Assembly: GCA_943324745.2 (NCBI GenBank) | Contig: CALPMT020000012.1 | Location: forward strand, 35,013-99,012 | DNA length: 64,000 nucleotides | Reading direction: 5' to 3' | Source: Chitinophaga pinensis | Lineage (GTDB): Bacteria; Bacteroidota; Bacteroidia; Flavobacteriales_D; Crocinitomicaceae | Shown: positions 17,108-26,549 of the stretch, one piece after another | Layout: each line of letters begins with the position of its first letter | How positions within the stretch are numbered: the stretch's first letter is position 1 | Notes under the pieces: generated by a model | Told to the model about the DNA's origin: nothing | Seen by the model: the letters and a program-made list of their open reading frames with translations, nothing else | The model's database searches: none | Made by a program: the position numbers and the translations under genes

Positions 17108-17815
17108 ATGTTAAAAGTTATAAGTACATTTTTTTTAGCAGCTTTCCTTTTGGTTAGTTGTTCGATTGGACAAGGTTCAACAAAAACAGATTTGAGACCA
17201 TCTGAATTTTCAAAACAGTTAAAGGAAACAGAAAACCCAACTATTTTGGATGTGCGAACGCCTGGTGAATTTGGGGAAGGACACATTCAAAACGCTTTAA
17301 ATATCGATTGGAATGGTGCAAGTTTTGATGTGCAAGTTTCCAAATTAGATAAAAACAAAACTGTTTTTGTGTATTGCTTAAGTGGAGGAAGAAGTGGCTC
17401 AGCAGCAAATCAATTACGTTCTAATGGATTCAAAAATGTGTTAGAATTAGAAGGTGGTATGATGGCTTGGAGAAGTGCTGCTTTACCTGAAACTACAGAT
17501 TCGAAAGTCGTTAAAAGTACAGGTGTGTCCACAACTGATTTTGAAAAAATGATTAAGGCAGATAAAGTTGTATTAGTCGATTTTTATGCTGAATGGTGTG
17601 GGCCTTGTAAAAAAATGAAACCTTCCATTGAAGCAATCGAACGTGAAATGAAAAACGTAAAAGTAATTCGTATTGATGTTGATAAACATGCGGATTTGGT
17701 CAAATCGTTTGAAATTCAAGAGATTCCTATTCTACGTGTATACAAACAAGGAATAGTAGCATGGGAACAAAAAGGATATGTAGAAAAAGAGATAATTTTG
17801 AAAAATTTAAAATAA
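17108..17815 (+). CDS. Rhodanese-thioredoxin fusion lipoprotein
   Basis: The 235-aa protein has a lipoprotein signal (FFLAAFLLVSC, lipid-attachment C18). A rhodanese domain at about 28-125 has ILDVRTPGEFGEGH and an active loop YCLSGGRSG with C90. A thioredoxin domain at about 140-235 has DFYAEWCGPCKKMKP (C164, C167). It would sit in the periplasmic leaflet, where a persulfide on C90 could be reduced or transferred by the thioredoxin half; this is inference from the architecture. It is the last gene of the rhodanese cluster, 2 bases after rhodanese 2. Confidence 0.88.
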   Translation: MLKVISTFFLAAFLLVSCSIGQGSTKTDLRPSEFSKQLKETENPTILDVRTPGEFGEGHIQNALNIDWNGASFDVQVSKLDKNKTVFVYCLSGGRSGSAANQLRSNGFKNVLELEGGMMAWRSAALPETTDSKVVKSTGVSTTDFEKMIKADKVVLVDFYAEWCGPCKKMKPSIEAIEREMKNVKVIRIDVDKHADLVKSFEIQEIPILRVYKQGIVAWEQKGYVEKEIILKNLK

Positions 17816-17958
17816 TTTATACTCTTTACAATTTTTAGATTGTTTATTTTTAGATGGTTAATTGTATGTTTGTCCGTTTTTGGTAGTTGAAATGAATTTT
17901 GACTTACAGTCAAAATAATAGTTAGAATCAAATTATGTACAATGTGTTAAGAAATCAA

Positions 17959-17989
17959 TTTGTTAGTTTGATTTTTTTTTCTATATTTG
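17959..17989 (+). promoter_or_regulatory. Strong Bacteroidota promoter of rpsO
   Basis: TTTG at 17959-17962, a 19-base spacer and TATATTTG at 17982-17989 give a full consensus match. Transcription should start near 17996, leaving a leader of about 40 bases before the rpsO ATG. A small 8-bp palindrome (ATTTTGAC/GTCAAAAT, 17896-17916) lies about 40 bases upstream of the -33 element and has no T-tract. Confidence 0.75.
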
Positions 17990-18036
17990 CCCTCGTCTAA
18001 AGTAGACATACATAAGAATCATTAAATAATATTGGA

Positions 18037-18306
18037 ATGTATTTAGCACCAGAAAAGAAAACAGAGATCTTCGCAAAATACGCGGGATCTGAAACAAACA
18101 CAGGATCTGCAGAAGGTCAAATCGCTTTATTTTCTTACAGAATCTCTCACTTGACAGAGCACTTAAAGAAAAATAGAAAAGATTATGGAACACAACGTTC
18201 TTTGCAATTATTAGTTGGTAAAAGAAGAAGTCTATTGGATTACTTGAAAAAGAAAGAAATTTCTCGTTACCGTGCTATCGTGAAAGAATTAGGATTACGT
18301 CGTTAA
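18037..18306 (+). CDS. rpsO: 30S ribosomal protein S15
   Basis: S15 binds 16S rRNA at the three-way junction of the central domain and is an early assembly protein of the small subunit. The 89-aa length is exact for the family. The motifs [14 protein letters not shown] [36 protein letters not shown] and [15 protein letters not shown] are typical. It is preceded by a strong promoter and followed by a terminator and then pnp, the classic rpsO-pnp order. Confidence 0.97.
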   Translation: MYLAPEKKTEIFAKYAGSETNTGSAEGQIALFSYRISHLTEHLKKNRKDYGTQRSLQLLVGKRRSLLDYLKKKEISRYRAIVKELGLRR

Positions 18307-18329
18307 TAACAAAGTTATCTTTATAAAGA

Positions 18330-18361
18330 AAAGGCATTTGAACTCTCAAATGCCTTTTTTT
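18330..18361 (+). terminator. Terminator between rpsO and pnp
   Basis: A 12-bp stem AAAGGCATTTGA/TCAAATGCCTTT with a 4-base loop is followed by a T-tract. It sits in the rpsO-pnp gap and could either separate the two genes or give partial read-through. Confidence 0.85.
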
Positions 18362-18415
18362 ATGGAAAAAATGTCGTAATTTCGTTTTGCAAATTAAATT
18401 GTAAATTAATCAAGT

Positions 18416-20572
18416 ATGAATATAGTTAAAAAGTCCATCACTATTGGAGGGAAAAGTATCTCCATCGAGACAGGAAAATTGGCAAAACAAGCTGATGGCT
18501 CCGTAGTGTTACAAATGGGCGAAACTGTAATGTTAGCAACGGTTGTTGCAGCACCTACAGCAAAAGATGGAGTAGATTTTTTACCGTTAACGGTAGATTA
18601 CAAAGAAAAATTCGCTGCGGCTGGAAAAATCCCTGGTGGTTTCTTCCGTAGAGAAGCAAGACCTTCGGATGGTGAAGTGTTAATCATGCGTTTGGTGGAT
18701 CGTGCATTACGTCCATTATTTCCAGATGACTACCATGCGGAAGTTCAGTTAATGATCCAATTGTTATCCTATGATGGAGAACACCAACCAGACGCTTTAT
18801 GTGGTTTGGCTGCTTCTGCTGCTATCGCAGTTTCTGACATCCCTTTCAACGGACCAATGTCTGAAGTTAGAGTAGGTAGAGTGAACGGTGAATACGTGAT
18901 CAATCCTACTGTATCTGAAATGAAAAATTCGGATATTGATATCATGATTGCTGGTACGGTGAAAGATATCGTGATGTTAGAAGGTGAAATGAAAGAAATT
19001 TCCGAATTGGAAATGGTAGATATCATCAAATTGGCTCACCAAGCAATTATCGAACAATGTAACTTTCAATTAGAATTAGCTAAATTAATTCCAGTTGCTG
19101 CAGTAAAAAGAGAATACAATCACGAAACTCATAACGAAGAAGTTAAGAAAAACGTTTTCGATTTCTGTTTTGAAAAATGTAAAGATGTTGCCCGTCAAGG
19201 TTTAGCGTCTAAAGTGAAAAGAACGGAATTGTTTGATGCTGTTAAAACTGAATTCAAAGCGCAATATACAGAAGAAGAATTAGCTGAAATCGGTGGATTC
19301 ATCTCTGTTTACTTCTCTGAAGTGAAGAAAAAAGCAGTAAGAACTGTAATGGTGGAAGAAGGAAAACGTTTGGATGGTCGTAAATTCGACGAAATTCGTC
19401 CAATCTGGGCGGAGGTTGATTATTTGCCTATCGTTCATGGATCTGCTGTATTTACGCGTGGAGAAACACAATCATTGACTACGTTAACTTTAGGTGGTAA
19501 AATGGATGAACAATTGTTAGACGGAGTTACTTTCCGTGGAACAGAAAAATTCATGTTACACTATAATTTCCCTCCATTCTCAACAGGTGAAGCAAAACCA
19601 TTACGTGGTACTTCTAGAAGAGAAGTTGGACATGGTAATTTAGCGTTAAGAGCATTGAAAAATGTTCTTCCAGACGATAATCCATATACAATTCGTTTAG
19701 TTTCTGAAATTTTAGAATCCAATGGATCTTCTTCAATGGCTACCGTTTGTGCTGGTACTTTAGCATTAATGGATGGTGGTGTTCAAATTAAAGCGCCAGT
19801 ATCTGGTATTGCCATGGGATTAGTTGCTGAAGGTGGTAAATTTGTAGTTCTTTCAGATATCTTAGGGGATGAAGATCACTTAGGGGATATGGACTTCAAA
19901 GTAACAGGTACTGCTGCAGGTATTACTGCATGTCAAATGGATATTAAAGTAGATGGTTTACCATACGAAGTATTGATCCAAGCATTAGAACAAGCACGCG
20001 CAGGTCGTTTACATATCTTAGATAAAATTTTGGAAACAATTGCTGTTCCAAATCCTGAGTTGAAACCACAAACTCCTCGTATTGAAGCGTTCAACGTTCC
20101 TAACGAAGTAATTGGTGCTATCATCGGGCCTGGAGGAAAAATTATCCAAGCATTACAAAAAGAAACAAATACTGTAATCACAATTGAAGAAATTGAAGGT
20201 GGTCAAGGTCGTGTTCAAGTAATGTCAAACAATGGAGATGATATGAAAGCTGCAGTGACGAAAATTCGTCAAATTGCATTCCCTCCAATTGTGGAAGAAG
20301 GTGCCGAATACGAAGGAAAAATCAAATCATTACAAGCATACGGATGTTTCGTAGAAATTCTACCTGGAACAGATGGACTTATCCATATCTCTGAGTTTAA
20401 TTGGGAGAAAATCGCTAAAATGGAAGATGTTTGTAAAGAAGGAGATGTCGTTCGTTTCAAAGTAATGGGTAAAGACTTGAAAACAAAAAAATGGAAACTT
20501 TCTCGTAAAGTATTACTTCCAAAACCTGAAAGAAAAGAAGAAGAAGTTTCTGCTGAAACAAAAGAAGCATAA
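18416..20572 (+). CDS. pnp: Polyribonucleotide nucleotidyltransferase (PNPase)
   Basis: PNPase degrades RNA 3' to 5' by phosphorolysis and can also add tails. The 718-aa protein has two RNase PH domains (about 1-210 and 300-530, with [12 protein letters not shown] and [20 protein letters not shown] in their cores) joined by a helical linker. A KH domain follows ([16 protein letters not shown], about 565-580), then an S1 domain ([18 protein letters not shown], about 635-700) and a charged tail. All expected regions are present. It follows rpsO, as in many bacteria, and ends with a strong terminator. Confidence 0.97.
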   Translation: MNIVKKSITIGGKSISIETGKLAKQADGSVVLQMGETVMLATVVAAPTAKDGVDFLPLTVDYKEKFAAAGKIPGGFFRREARPSDGEVLIMRLVDRALRPLFPDDYHAEVQLMIQLLSYDGEHQPDALCGLAASAAIAVSDIPFNGPMSEVRVGRVNGEYVINPTVSEMKNSDIDIMIAGTVKDIVMLEGEMKEISELEMVDIIKLAHQAIIEQCNFQLELAKLIPVAAVKREYNHETHNEEVKKNVFDFCFEKCKDVARQGLASKVKRTELFDAVKTEFKAQYTEEELAEIGGFISVYFSEVKKKAVRTVMVEEGKRLDGRKFDEIRPIWAEVDYLPIVHGSAVFTRGETQSLTTLTLGGKMDEQLLDGVTFRGTEKFMLHYNFPPFSTGEAKPLRGTSRREVGHGNLALRALKNVLPDDNPYTIRLVSEILESNGSSSMATVCAGTLALMDGGVQIKAPVSGIAMGLVAEGGKFVVLSDILGDEDHLGDMDFKVTGTAAGITACQMDIKVDGLPYEVLIQALEQARAGRLHILDKILETIAVPNPELKPQTPRIEAFNVPNEVIGAIIGPGGKIIQALQKETNTVITIEEIEGGQGRVQVMSNNGDDMKAAVTKIRQIAFPPIVEEGAEYEGKIKSLQAYGCFVEILPGTDGLIHISEFNWEKIAKMEDVCKEGDVVRFKVMGKDLKTKKWKLSRKVLLPKPERKEEEVSAETKEA

Positions 20573-20593
20573 TTCTATTCTACACAAATTTTA

Positions 20594-20626
20594 AGAGGCT
20601 ATTTCAAAAGAATAGCCTCTTTTTTT
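20594..20626 (+). terminator. Terminator after pnp
   Basis: A perfect 10-bp stem AGAGGCTATT/AATAGCCTCT with the loop TCAAAAG is followed by a run of T. The same loop sequence recurs in the wzc terminator near 60989. Confidence 0.9.
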
Positions 20627-20757
20627 GTGAGGAAATGTTAGAAATCGTTAATTCATTTTGAATGCAAGAATAAAGCGAAAAATATTCGTGGTTTATATAG
20701 AACTAATTCAAAAATAAAAATGAATGTTCTTTCTTGGTCTGATCCAAATTCGATTCT

Positions 20758-21768
20758 TTACTTAGTTTTGAATCTATACCCTGCAACTAAACGGATATTT
20801 AAATATGTTTGGGTGTATTTTAATGAGGTAAACTCGATTGATTTATTGTCAAAATCTGTATGTAACATTAAAAACCAATTAGGTGTTTGATAACCTCCTA
20901 TAAATCTAATATCAAATCGAGGTGCTAAACCTATAAAATATCTAGTTGTTTGATTGGTGTGAAAACTTTTTTCTTGTATAACTAATCCGTAACCACCTAA
21001 AGCACTAATATTCCAATGCCCTTTTATGTAAGCGTAAGCTAAACCAGGCACTAAACCGATATCAAAAGCACGAATTAACGTAGAGCTTGTTTTTGAATTA
21101 CTTGGATCGTTCAGGTAAAATGGTAAAATAGTGGATTCATTATTATTTATTCCAAAGGAATTGATTGTGCTTTTAACATACCAAGTAAAACTAGATTTGT
21201 TAAAAACAGCAGTTTTTCCTCTTAAAGCAGACATTGAAAAATTCTTTTTGTAAAAAAACCACATATTGATAGAGAAACTTTTAGAGATTAAACTACTTTC
21301 AATATCATTAGGAGTGTCATTAATAGATTTCGACGGATTAAATTGATATGCATCTAGTAAGGCAAATCCCCGATAGCGATAAAAATCTACATCAAAAAAC
21401 ATTTTTTTATACGTAAAATCAAATCCAAGATGAAAATACTTGGATGGTCCGTAATCTTTTGTTGGTTTGATGGAACCCGGTAATTGAATGTTTAGCCTTA
21501 AAGAAAGCCAACGATAATGACATCCAATTCCGTAAAAATCATGAATGTTATTTCTGAATTTTGCCTTAATAGGAATTTTATTTTGATCTGTTTCAATATT
21601 TAAAGGAGCTGTATTAAATCCTAAGTCATTAAATAAAATAAAATTATTTCGATAACTAGTAGTGGATGATGAATCAATTTGACTTAATGTAATAAATGAA
21701 GTTATATTAAATAATAAAATTGTAATTAATGTTTTATAGCTATTAATATTGGTTTTATTAGAGCGCAT
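20758..21768 (-). CDS. DUF4421-like outer-membrane or periplasmic protein
   Basis: The 336-aa protein has an N-terminal signal sequence (ITILLFNITSFITLSQ). Short alternating beta-strand-like stretches rich in aromatics follow, for example HDFYGIGCHYRWLSLRLNI, YFHLGFDFTYKKMFFDVDF and a final TYLNIRLVAGYRFKTK. This arrangement resembles DUF4421 proteins, which are predicted beta-barrel-type envelope proteins of Bacteroidota. No function is known. It is divergent from the secreted P-domain protein gene at 21886 and has no operon partner. The family assignment is from pattern memory and should be treated as moderate. Confidence 0.6.
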   Translation of the reverse strand: MRSNKTNINSYKTLITILLFNITSFITLSQIDSSSTTSYRNNFILFNDLGFNTAPLNIETDQNKIPIKAKFRNNIHDFYGIGCHYRWLSLRLNIQLPGSIKPTKDYGPSKYFHLGFDFTYKKMFFDVDFYRYRGFALLDAYQFNPSKSINDTPNDIESSLISKSFSINMWFFYKKNFSMSALRGKTAVFNKSSFTWYVKSTINSFGINNNESTILPFYLNDPSNSKTSSTLIRAFDIGLVPGLAYAYIKGHWNISALGGYGLVIQEKSFHTNQTTRYFIGLAPRFDIRFIGGYQTPNWFLMLHTDFDNKSIEFTSLKYTQTYLNIRLVAGYRFKTK

Positions 21769-21855
21769 TTTAATGTGATTCTGAGCGAAATAAAAATGTT
21801 AAATTAAGTTGTAAAAGTAATCTTTGTAAATGAATTTTTGATACTGAATATTTAT

Positions 21856-21863
21856 TAAATTTG
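21856..21863 (+). promoter_or_regulatory. -7 box of the P-domain/T9SS protein gene
   Basis: TAAATTTG matches the consensus. A TTTG lies 15 bases upstream at 21837-21840, closer than ideal. The implied transcription start near 21870 lies downstream of the ATG at 21865, which supports the ATG at 21886 as the real start. Confidence 0.5.
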
Positions 21864-21885
21864 TATGTATACTCATTCATCATTC

Positions 21886-23475
21886 ATGTCTTTTAAACAT
21901 ATTTTATTTCTATTTTTAATGTTATTTATTGACAATTTGTCGATATCTCAAACATCTACTAAAATTAGAATAAATCACAATGGGAATGATACAATAAGTT
22001 CTAATAACGATACAGTTATAGTAAAGATTTGTTTTGGTGACTCTGTGATTGTCTCTCCAAAGTTTACTTCTGTAGATGCCAAAATTGACACCAATAATTT
22101 AAAGTATGAGTGGATAGTTGGAGGTGTAGGGTTTTATCAAAGTAAATCTTATAGTTTCAAACCAAAATTTAGTAATGGTTATTATATCACTTTAAATATT
22201 TATAAAGATACTACTATTAATGAAAAATTTTTCTCCTTTAAATTAGATTCAACAATTTGTAAGATTCAAGTATCATCAACTCCTCAATACAAAGCGTTTA
22301 AAGCTGTTCCAGATAATATTTGTATGGATAAAGTGGTTGATGTATTTATGCCCAAAAAAGATGGTTCGAATGAATCTGATCCTATTTATTTAGCTAAAGG
22401 TTTATATAGTATTGGTGGACTATATAAAGCAAATACTCCTATTCCTGATGGAATTCCTGGTAATGTATTTGAATCAAATATTTTGATTAATGATTTTGGG
22501 AATAATGCATTTGTTAAATCAAGTGAAGATATAGCACAAGTATGTATGTCTTTAGAACATTCATTTTTATCTGATATTGAAATAACACTAACTTGCCCTA
22601 CAGGACAAAAGGCGGTTCTTATAAATGCATTTAATGGTCCGGTTTCAAATTCCATACCTGGTGGTTTTGGGACTGGTAAAGTTGTTGGTTTAGGGAATGA
22701 CTTAGACAATACGGATGAAGTAGGGGTTCACGGAGAACCTCATATTCAATATTGTTTCTCAAGTAATAATTCAAATTTAGGTACAATGGGGGATGAGTAT
22801 TGGGTTGAAAATTTTAAAACAAATATTGTTGGTAAACCTATTATGAACTCAGACGGAATATATTTACCTGAAGAAACTTTTGAAAAATTTATAGGCTGTC
22901 CAATTAAAGGAAATTGGAAAATTTCGGTTTCGGACAACAATGGAGGTGATGATGGATATATTTTTGATTGGGGGATTATGTTTAATTCGAAAGCCTTTCC
23001 AAAAATTGAAAATTATCAAAATAAATTATCAAAATCAGAATGGGTGGTTGATGAGAATGGTGCAATTACAAATAATTCACAAGATACGACTTTCATTACA
23101 CCTAAAATTCTCGGTGCAAATACCTATAAATATCATGTAGTTACTGATTATGGGTGCACCGGACAAGGATATGATACCACAATACATATAAATACTAAAT
23201 TGTGTTTAAATATTCCTAATGTGATGAATTTGAGTTCAAAAGTCGGAAATAATATTTTTTATATTAATACGGGCGATGTGAAAGAATTTAAATGCGAGGT
23301 TTATAATAGATGGGGAGTTGTAATGAGTGTTTTGTCTGGTCAAAAAGATGGTTGGGATGGAAGAGATAAGTATGGAAGAATAGTTGATGAAGGTGTTTAT
23401 TTTTATAAATTAAACATTACCTTTAATAATGGGAGTTCTGTTTCTCAGGACGGAAATTTCCTTTTAATGCATTAA
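21886..23475 (+). CDS. Secreted P-domain protein with T9SS type B C-terminal signal
   Basis: The ATG at 21886 gives 529 aa and a clean signal peptide (FKHILFLFLMLFIDNLSISQ); an in-frame ATG at 21865 would add seven polar residues and lies on top of the promoter box. The middle (about 205-375) resembles a proprotein-convertase P domain: LSDIEITLTCPTGQKAVLI and GNWKISVSDNNGGDDGYI before DWGIMF. The last 85 residues (VYNRWGVVMSV, DGWDGRDKYGR, GVYFYKLNI) are the gliding-motility-type C-terminal domain used for type IX secretion and cell-surface attachment. No catalytic protease domain is present. A gapdh gene follows after 21 bases. Confidence 0.82.
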   Translation: MSFKHILFLFLMLFIDNLSISQTSTKIRINHNGNDTISSNNDTVIVKICFGDSVIVSPKFTSVDAKIDTNNLKYEWIVGGVGFYQSKSYSFKPKFSNGYYITLNIYKDTTINEKFFSFKLDSTICKIQVSSTPQYKAFKAVPDNICMDKVVDVFMPKKDGSNESDPIYLAKGLYSIGGLYKANTPIPDGIPGNVFESNILINDFGNNAFVKSSEDIAQVCMSLEHSFLSDIEITLTCPTGQKAVLINAFNGPVSNSIPGGFGTGKVVGLGNDLDNTDEVGVHGEPHIQYCFSSNNSNLGTMGDEYWVENFKTNIVGKPIMNSDGIYLPEETFEKFIGCPIKGNWKISVSDNNGGDDGYIFDWGIMFNSKAFPKIENYQNKLSKSEWVVDENGAITNNSQDTTFITPKILGANTYKYHVVTDYGCTGQGYDTTIHINTKLCLNIPNVMNLSSKVGNNIFYINTGDVKEFKCEVYNRWGVVMSVLSGQKDGWDGRDKYGRIVDEGVYFYKLNITFNNGSSVSQDGNFLLMH

Positions 23476-23496
23476 TTAAATTTAAATTATTGGATT

Positions 23497-24501
23497 ATGA
23501 ATGGGTCAAAAAAGATAATAGGTGTAAATGGTTTTGGTAGAATTGGAAGATATTTTACCCGTTTAAGTTTGCAAAATTCATTAATAGACGTTGCTGTTGT
23601 AAATGATTTAGCCGATATTAAAACATTAGCCCACTTATTTAAATATGATAGTGTTCATGGTGGTTTAAAACAAAATTTTACGATTGTTGAAAATGCATTA
23701 CATTTTGAAAACGGAAAGATAATTTACTTTGTACAGGAAAAAAACCCTTCAGAGATTCCGTGGGAAAAATATGGTGTAGAGTATGTTGTTGAATCAACTG
23801 GACTATTTTTAACAAGAGAAAAAGCAAGTTTACATTTGCTAAGACCTGGTGTGAAAAAAGTTGTTTTAAGTGCGCCTGCCAATGATGAAGACATTAAAAC
23901 AGTTGTACTTGGAGTCAATAGTGATATTCTATCAGATTCAGATAAGATTATTTCTAATGCATCATGCACGACTAATTCTGCAGCACCAATGATTGAAGTA
24001 ATTCGAAAATTAACTCATATTGAAAGCGCCTACATAACTACAATACATAGTTACACGACTGATCAACGTCTACATGATTCACCTCACAAGGATCTAAGGA
24101 GAGCTAGATCAGCTGCCTTGTCTATTGTACCAACTTCAACGGGAGCTGCAAAAGCCTTGACGAAAATATTTCCTGAGTTGGATGGTCATTTTGGTGGTTG
24201 TGGTATGAGAGTTCCTGTACCAGATGGAAGTTTAACCGATTTAACATTGATTGTCACAAATGCTCCAACGGTAGAGCGAATCAATCTAGCATTTAAAGAA
24301 GCTTCTGAAACTTATTTAAAAGATATATTAACTTATACAGATGATCCGATAGTTTCTGTTGATATAGTTGGAAATTCTAGTAGTGTAATTTTTGACAGTG
24401 ATTTAACACATGTTATTGGAAATATGGTTAAGTTGGTTGGTTGGTACGATAATGAAGCTGGTTATTCGAATCGTTTAATCAATTTATTAGAAATTTTATA
24501 A
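23497..24501 (+). CDS. gap: Glyceraldehyde-3-phosphate dehydrogenase (334 aa, NAD-type)
   Basis: The enzyme oxidises glyceraldehyde-3-phosphate to 1,3-bisphosphoglycerate in glycolysis. The Rossmann motif GVNGFGRIGR is at 9-18, the catalytic SNASCTTN gives C157, and the partner histidine is H184 in TTIHSYTTDQ. The aspartate that favours NAD over NADP is present in VVNDLAD (D37). Length is normal. A second, 483-aa GAPDH with a different cofactor site is encoded at 61549-63000, so the two may work in opposite directions; which one is glycolytic is not certain. Confidence 0.93.
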   Translation: MNGSKKIIGVNGFGRIGRYFTRLSLQNSLIDVAVVNDLADIKTLAHLFKYDSVHGGLKQNFTIVENALHFENGKIIYFVQEKNPSEIPWEKYGVEYVVESTGLFLTREKASLHLLRPGVKKVVLSAPANDEDIKTVVLGVNSDILSDSDKIISNASCTTNSAAPMIEVIRKLTHIESAYITTIHSYTTDQRLHDSPHKDLRRARSAALSIVPTSTGAAKALTKIFPELDGHFGGCGMRVPVPDGSLTDLTLIVTNAPTVERINLAFKEASETYLKDILTYTDDPIVSVDIVGNSSSVIFDSDLTHVIGNMVKLVGWYDNEAGYSNRLINLLEIL

Positions 24502-24579
24502 TTCAACAAGTTAAAAACTGATATCTCTAACTTAACAAACCTTAACAAAGACTCAAAACTTATTTTTCATATTCTTCGT

Positions 24580-24587
24580 TAAATTTG
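24580..24587 (+). promoter_or_regulatory. -7 box of the HtrA gene
   Basis: TAAATTTG matches TAnnTTTG and lies 20 bases before the ATG at 24608. No clear TTG is found 19 bases upstream, so confidence rests on the -7 box and its position. Confidence 0.5.
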
Positions 24588-24607
24588 TATTTCAAATTAA
24601 ACTTGCT

Positions 24608-26077
24608 ATGAAGACAAATTTTAAATTTTTAGGTTTAGGTTTACTAGGAGGGATGTTACCCCTAGGTTTATTTTTGTGTTTTAATAGTCCATCAACTTCA
24701 CTTTCTGATGAAGTATTGGATGGTAATCGTATGAATCATGCACAGTTTGCATCATTTGGTTCAAACCCAATGATGACAGAAAATTTTGTTGATGCATCGG
24801 AAAGTACAATTAATTCTGTTGTCCATGTCACAACCAAAGTTGTAAAAACAACTGTTCAACAAGATCCATTCTTTGAGTTTTTCTATGGTCCTGGATCAGG
24901 AAATAAAGAATTTAAACAATATGGTTCAGGTTCAGGTTCTGGAGTTATTGTTTCATCTGAAGGATACATTGTCACAAATAATCATGTAATTGACAATGCA
25001 AGTGAAATTGAAGTTATTTTAAACGACAATTCAAAATATTCAGCGTTTGTTATAGGTACCGATCCATCAACGGATGTCGCAATATTAAAAATTAATGCGC
25101 CGAATTTGAAACCTATTTCTTTCGGAAATAGTGATGATTTAAGAGTAGGTGAATGGGTATTAGCTGTTGGTAATCCTTTTAATTTAACATCTACGGTTAC
25201 TGCAGGTATTGTAAGTGCAAAAGCTAGAAATATTAATATACTTTCAGATCGAACAAATAACAACATTGTTCCTATTGAATCATTTATTCAAACGGATGCT
25301 GCAGTAAATCCAGGTAACAGTGGTGGAGCTTTAGTGAATACTAAAGGTGAGTTGATCGGAATAAATTCAGCGATCTCATCACCTACAGGAAGTTACTCTG
25401 GATATTCTTTTGCAATTCCGATAAATTTAGTCCAAAAAGTAATGCGTGATTTAATTGATTTTGGAATCGTTCAACGTGCATTTTTAGGTGTTCAGATCTC
25501 TGATGTAAATCAAGAATTAAAAGAAAAACATGATTTACCTTCATTAAAAGGTGTTTTTATCTCAAAAGTTACTGATGATGGAAGTGCTGATAAAGCTGGA
25601 GTAAAGGAGGGTTCTGTAATTTTAAAAGTAGGTATGAAAGAAGTAAATTCCTCTGCAGAATTACAAGAAGAAATAGGGAAGAGAAGACCTGGGGATAATG
25701 TTACACTGACTGTGAGAACAAAAAAAGGTGTAACAGAAACAATTGACGTCATTCTCAGAAATATAGAGGGATCAACATCTTTAATGAATAAAAATGAGGT
25801 TTCTAAAACGAGTGCTTTAGGGGCAGTTTTTGTGAACCTATCTGATAAAGAAAAAAAGGAGTTGAATATTGCATACGGAGTTAAAATCAAAACATTAAAT
25901 GCAGGTAAGTTAAAAGGTTTAGGTGTAGAAGAAGGAATGATTATTACCAAAATTAATAATGATCCGATTGAATCTGTTGAGCAGTTAACGACTAAATTAA
26001 GTTCTGGAAATCGTGGTATTTTACTTGAAGTTATGACTAAAAGTGGTAAAAAAGATTATATTGGATTTGGACTTTAA
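24608..26077 (+). CDS. HtrA/DegP-family periplasmic serine protease
   Basis: The 489-aa protein starts with a membrane-targeting sequence (FLGLGLLGGMLPLGLFLCF). The trypsin-like domain (about 65-285) has an intact catalytic triad: H126 in IVTNNHVID, D156 in PSTDVAIL, and S238 in NPGNSGGAL. Two PDZ domains follow (about 290-385 and 405-489). HtrA proteins degrade or refold damaged envelope proteins. The gene appears monocistronic with its own -7 box. It is convergent with the vWA gene across a 470-bp gap that contains a long inverted repeat. Confidence 0.93.
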   Translation: MKTNFKFLGLGLLGGMLPLGLFLCFNSPSTSLSDEVLDGNRMNHAQFASFGSNPMMTENFVDASESTINSVVHVTTKVVKTTVQQDPFFEFFYGPGSGNKEFKQYGSGSGSGVIVSSEGYIVTNNHVIDNASEIEVILNDNSKYSAFVIGTDPSTDVAILKINAPNLKPISFGNSDDLRVGEWVLAVGNPFNLTSTVTAGIVSAKARNINILSDRTNNNIVPIESFIQTDAAVNPGNSGGALVNTKGELIGINSAISSPTGSYSGYSFAIPINLVQKVMRDLIDFGIVQRAFLGVQISDVNQELKEKHDLPSLKGVFISKVTDDGSADKAGVKEGSVILKVGMKEVNSSAELQEEIGKRRPGDNVTLTVRTKKGVTETIDVILRNIEGSTSLMNKNEVSKTSALGAVFVNLSDKEKKELNIAYGVKIKTLNAGKLKGLGVEEGMIITKINNDPIESVEQLTTKLSSGNRGILLEVMTKSGKKDYIGFGL

Positions 26078-26549
26078 GATCGCTTAAATTCTACTTTTAA
26101 AAAGTTAAATAAAAACAGTCGATAAAAACATAATATATTAGTTGCAAAAGAGTGAATAATTCATTTTTTATGATTTTCACATTGAATAATAGTACACTTA
26201 TGTTGTTGTTTTAGAGAGTTTTTTATGTTATTATTTGAGATTAAATAGCTGTTTTAACAGCAATAAAATTAACAGAGTTTATACACTTTATTTTTGTAAT
26301 GTTTTTGATTACTGAGTTTTAGTGCTTTTAAATTAGTATTGACAAACAGAATATCAAAAATTGGTTTTGATAAAATATTGAATAAATGAGGTCAATTTAC
26401 TATATTGGTTGTATTCGATCAATATAGTAAATTGACCTCATTTTCCATATAGATTATTTAAGTTAAGATATTATATAGATTTTTAATGGGGTTTTACACC
26501 ACTAAATAATCAATCAATGGATACGATTAGTTTTTTCAATATGATTGAT
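26078..26549. other. 472-bp intergenic region with a long inverted repeat, no gene seen
   Basis: Between the convergent HtrA and vWA genes, no coding frame is credible. The region is very AT-rich. It contains TATTTTTG at 26289-26296, which resembles a -7 box, and the 24-bp inverted repeat at 26384-26443 listed separately. A small RNA between them is possible but unproven. Confidence 0.5.
26384..26443. repeat. Perfect 24-bp inverted repeat with 12-base loop
   Basis: Positions 26384-26407 are exactly reverse-complementary to 26420-26443. The stem carries T residues at its right end and A residues at its left end, so it could act as a terminator in both directions between the convergent HtrA and vWA genes. 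It is much longer than the other terminators in this window and is AT-rich. Confidence 0.85.

Noticed and set aside
25510..25950. Long antisense open frame inside the HtrA gene
   Set aside because: It mirrors the codon pattern of a clearly conserved protease on the other strand and has no homologous motif or promoter.
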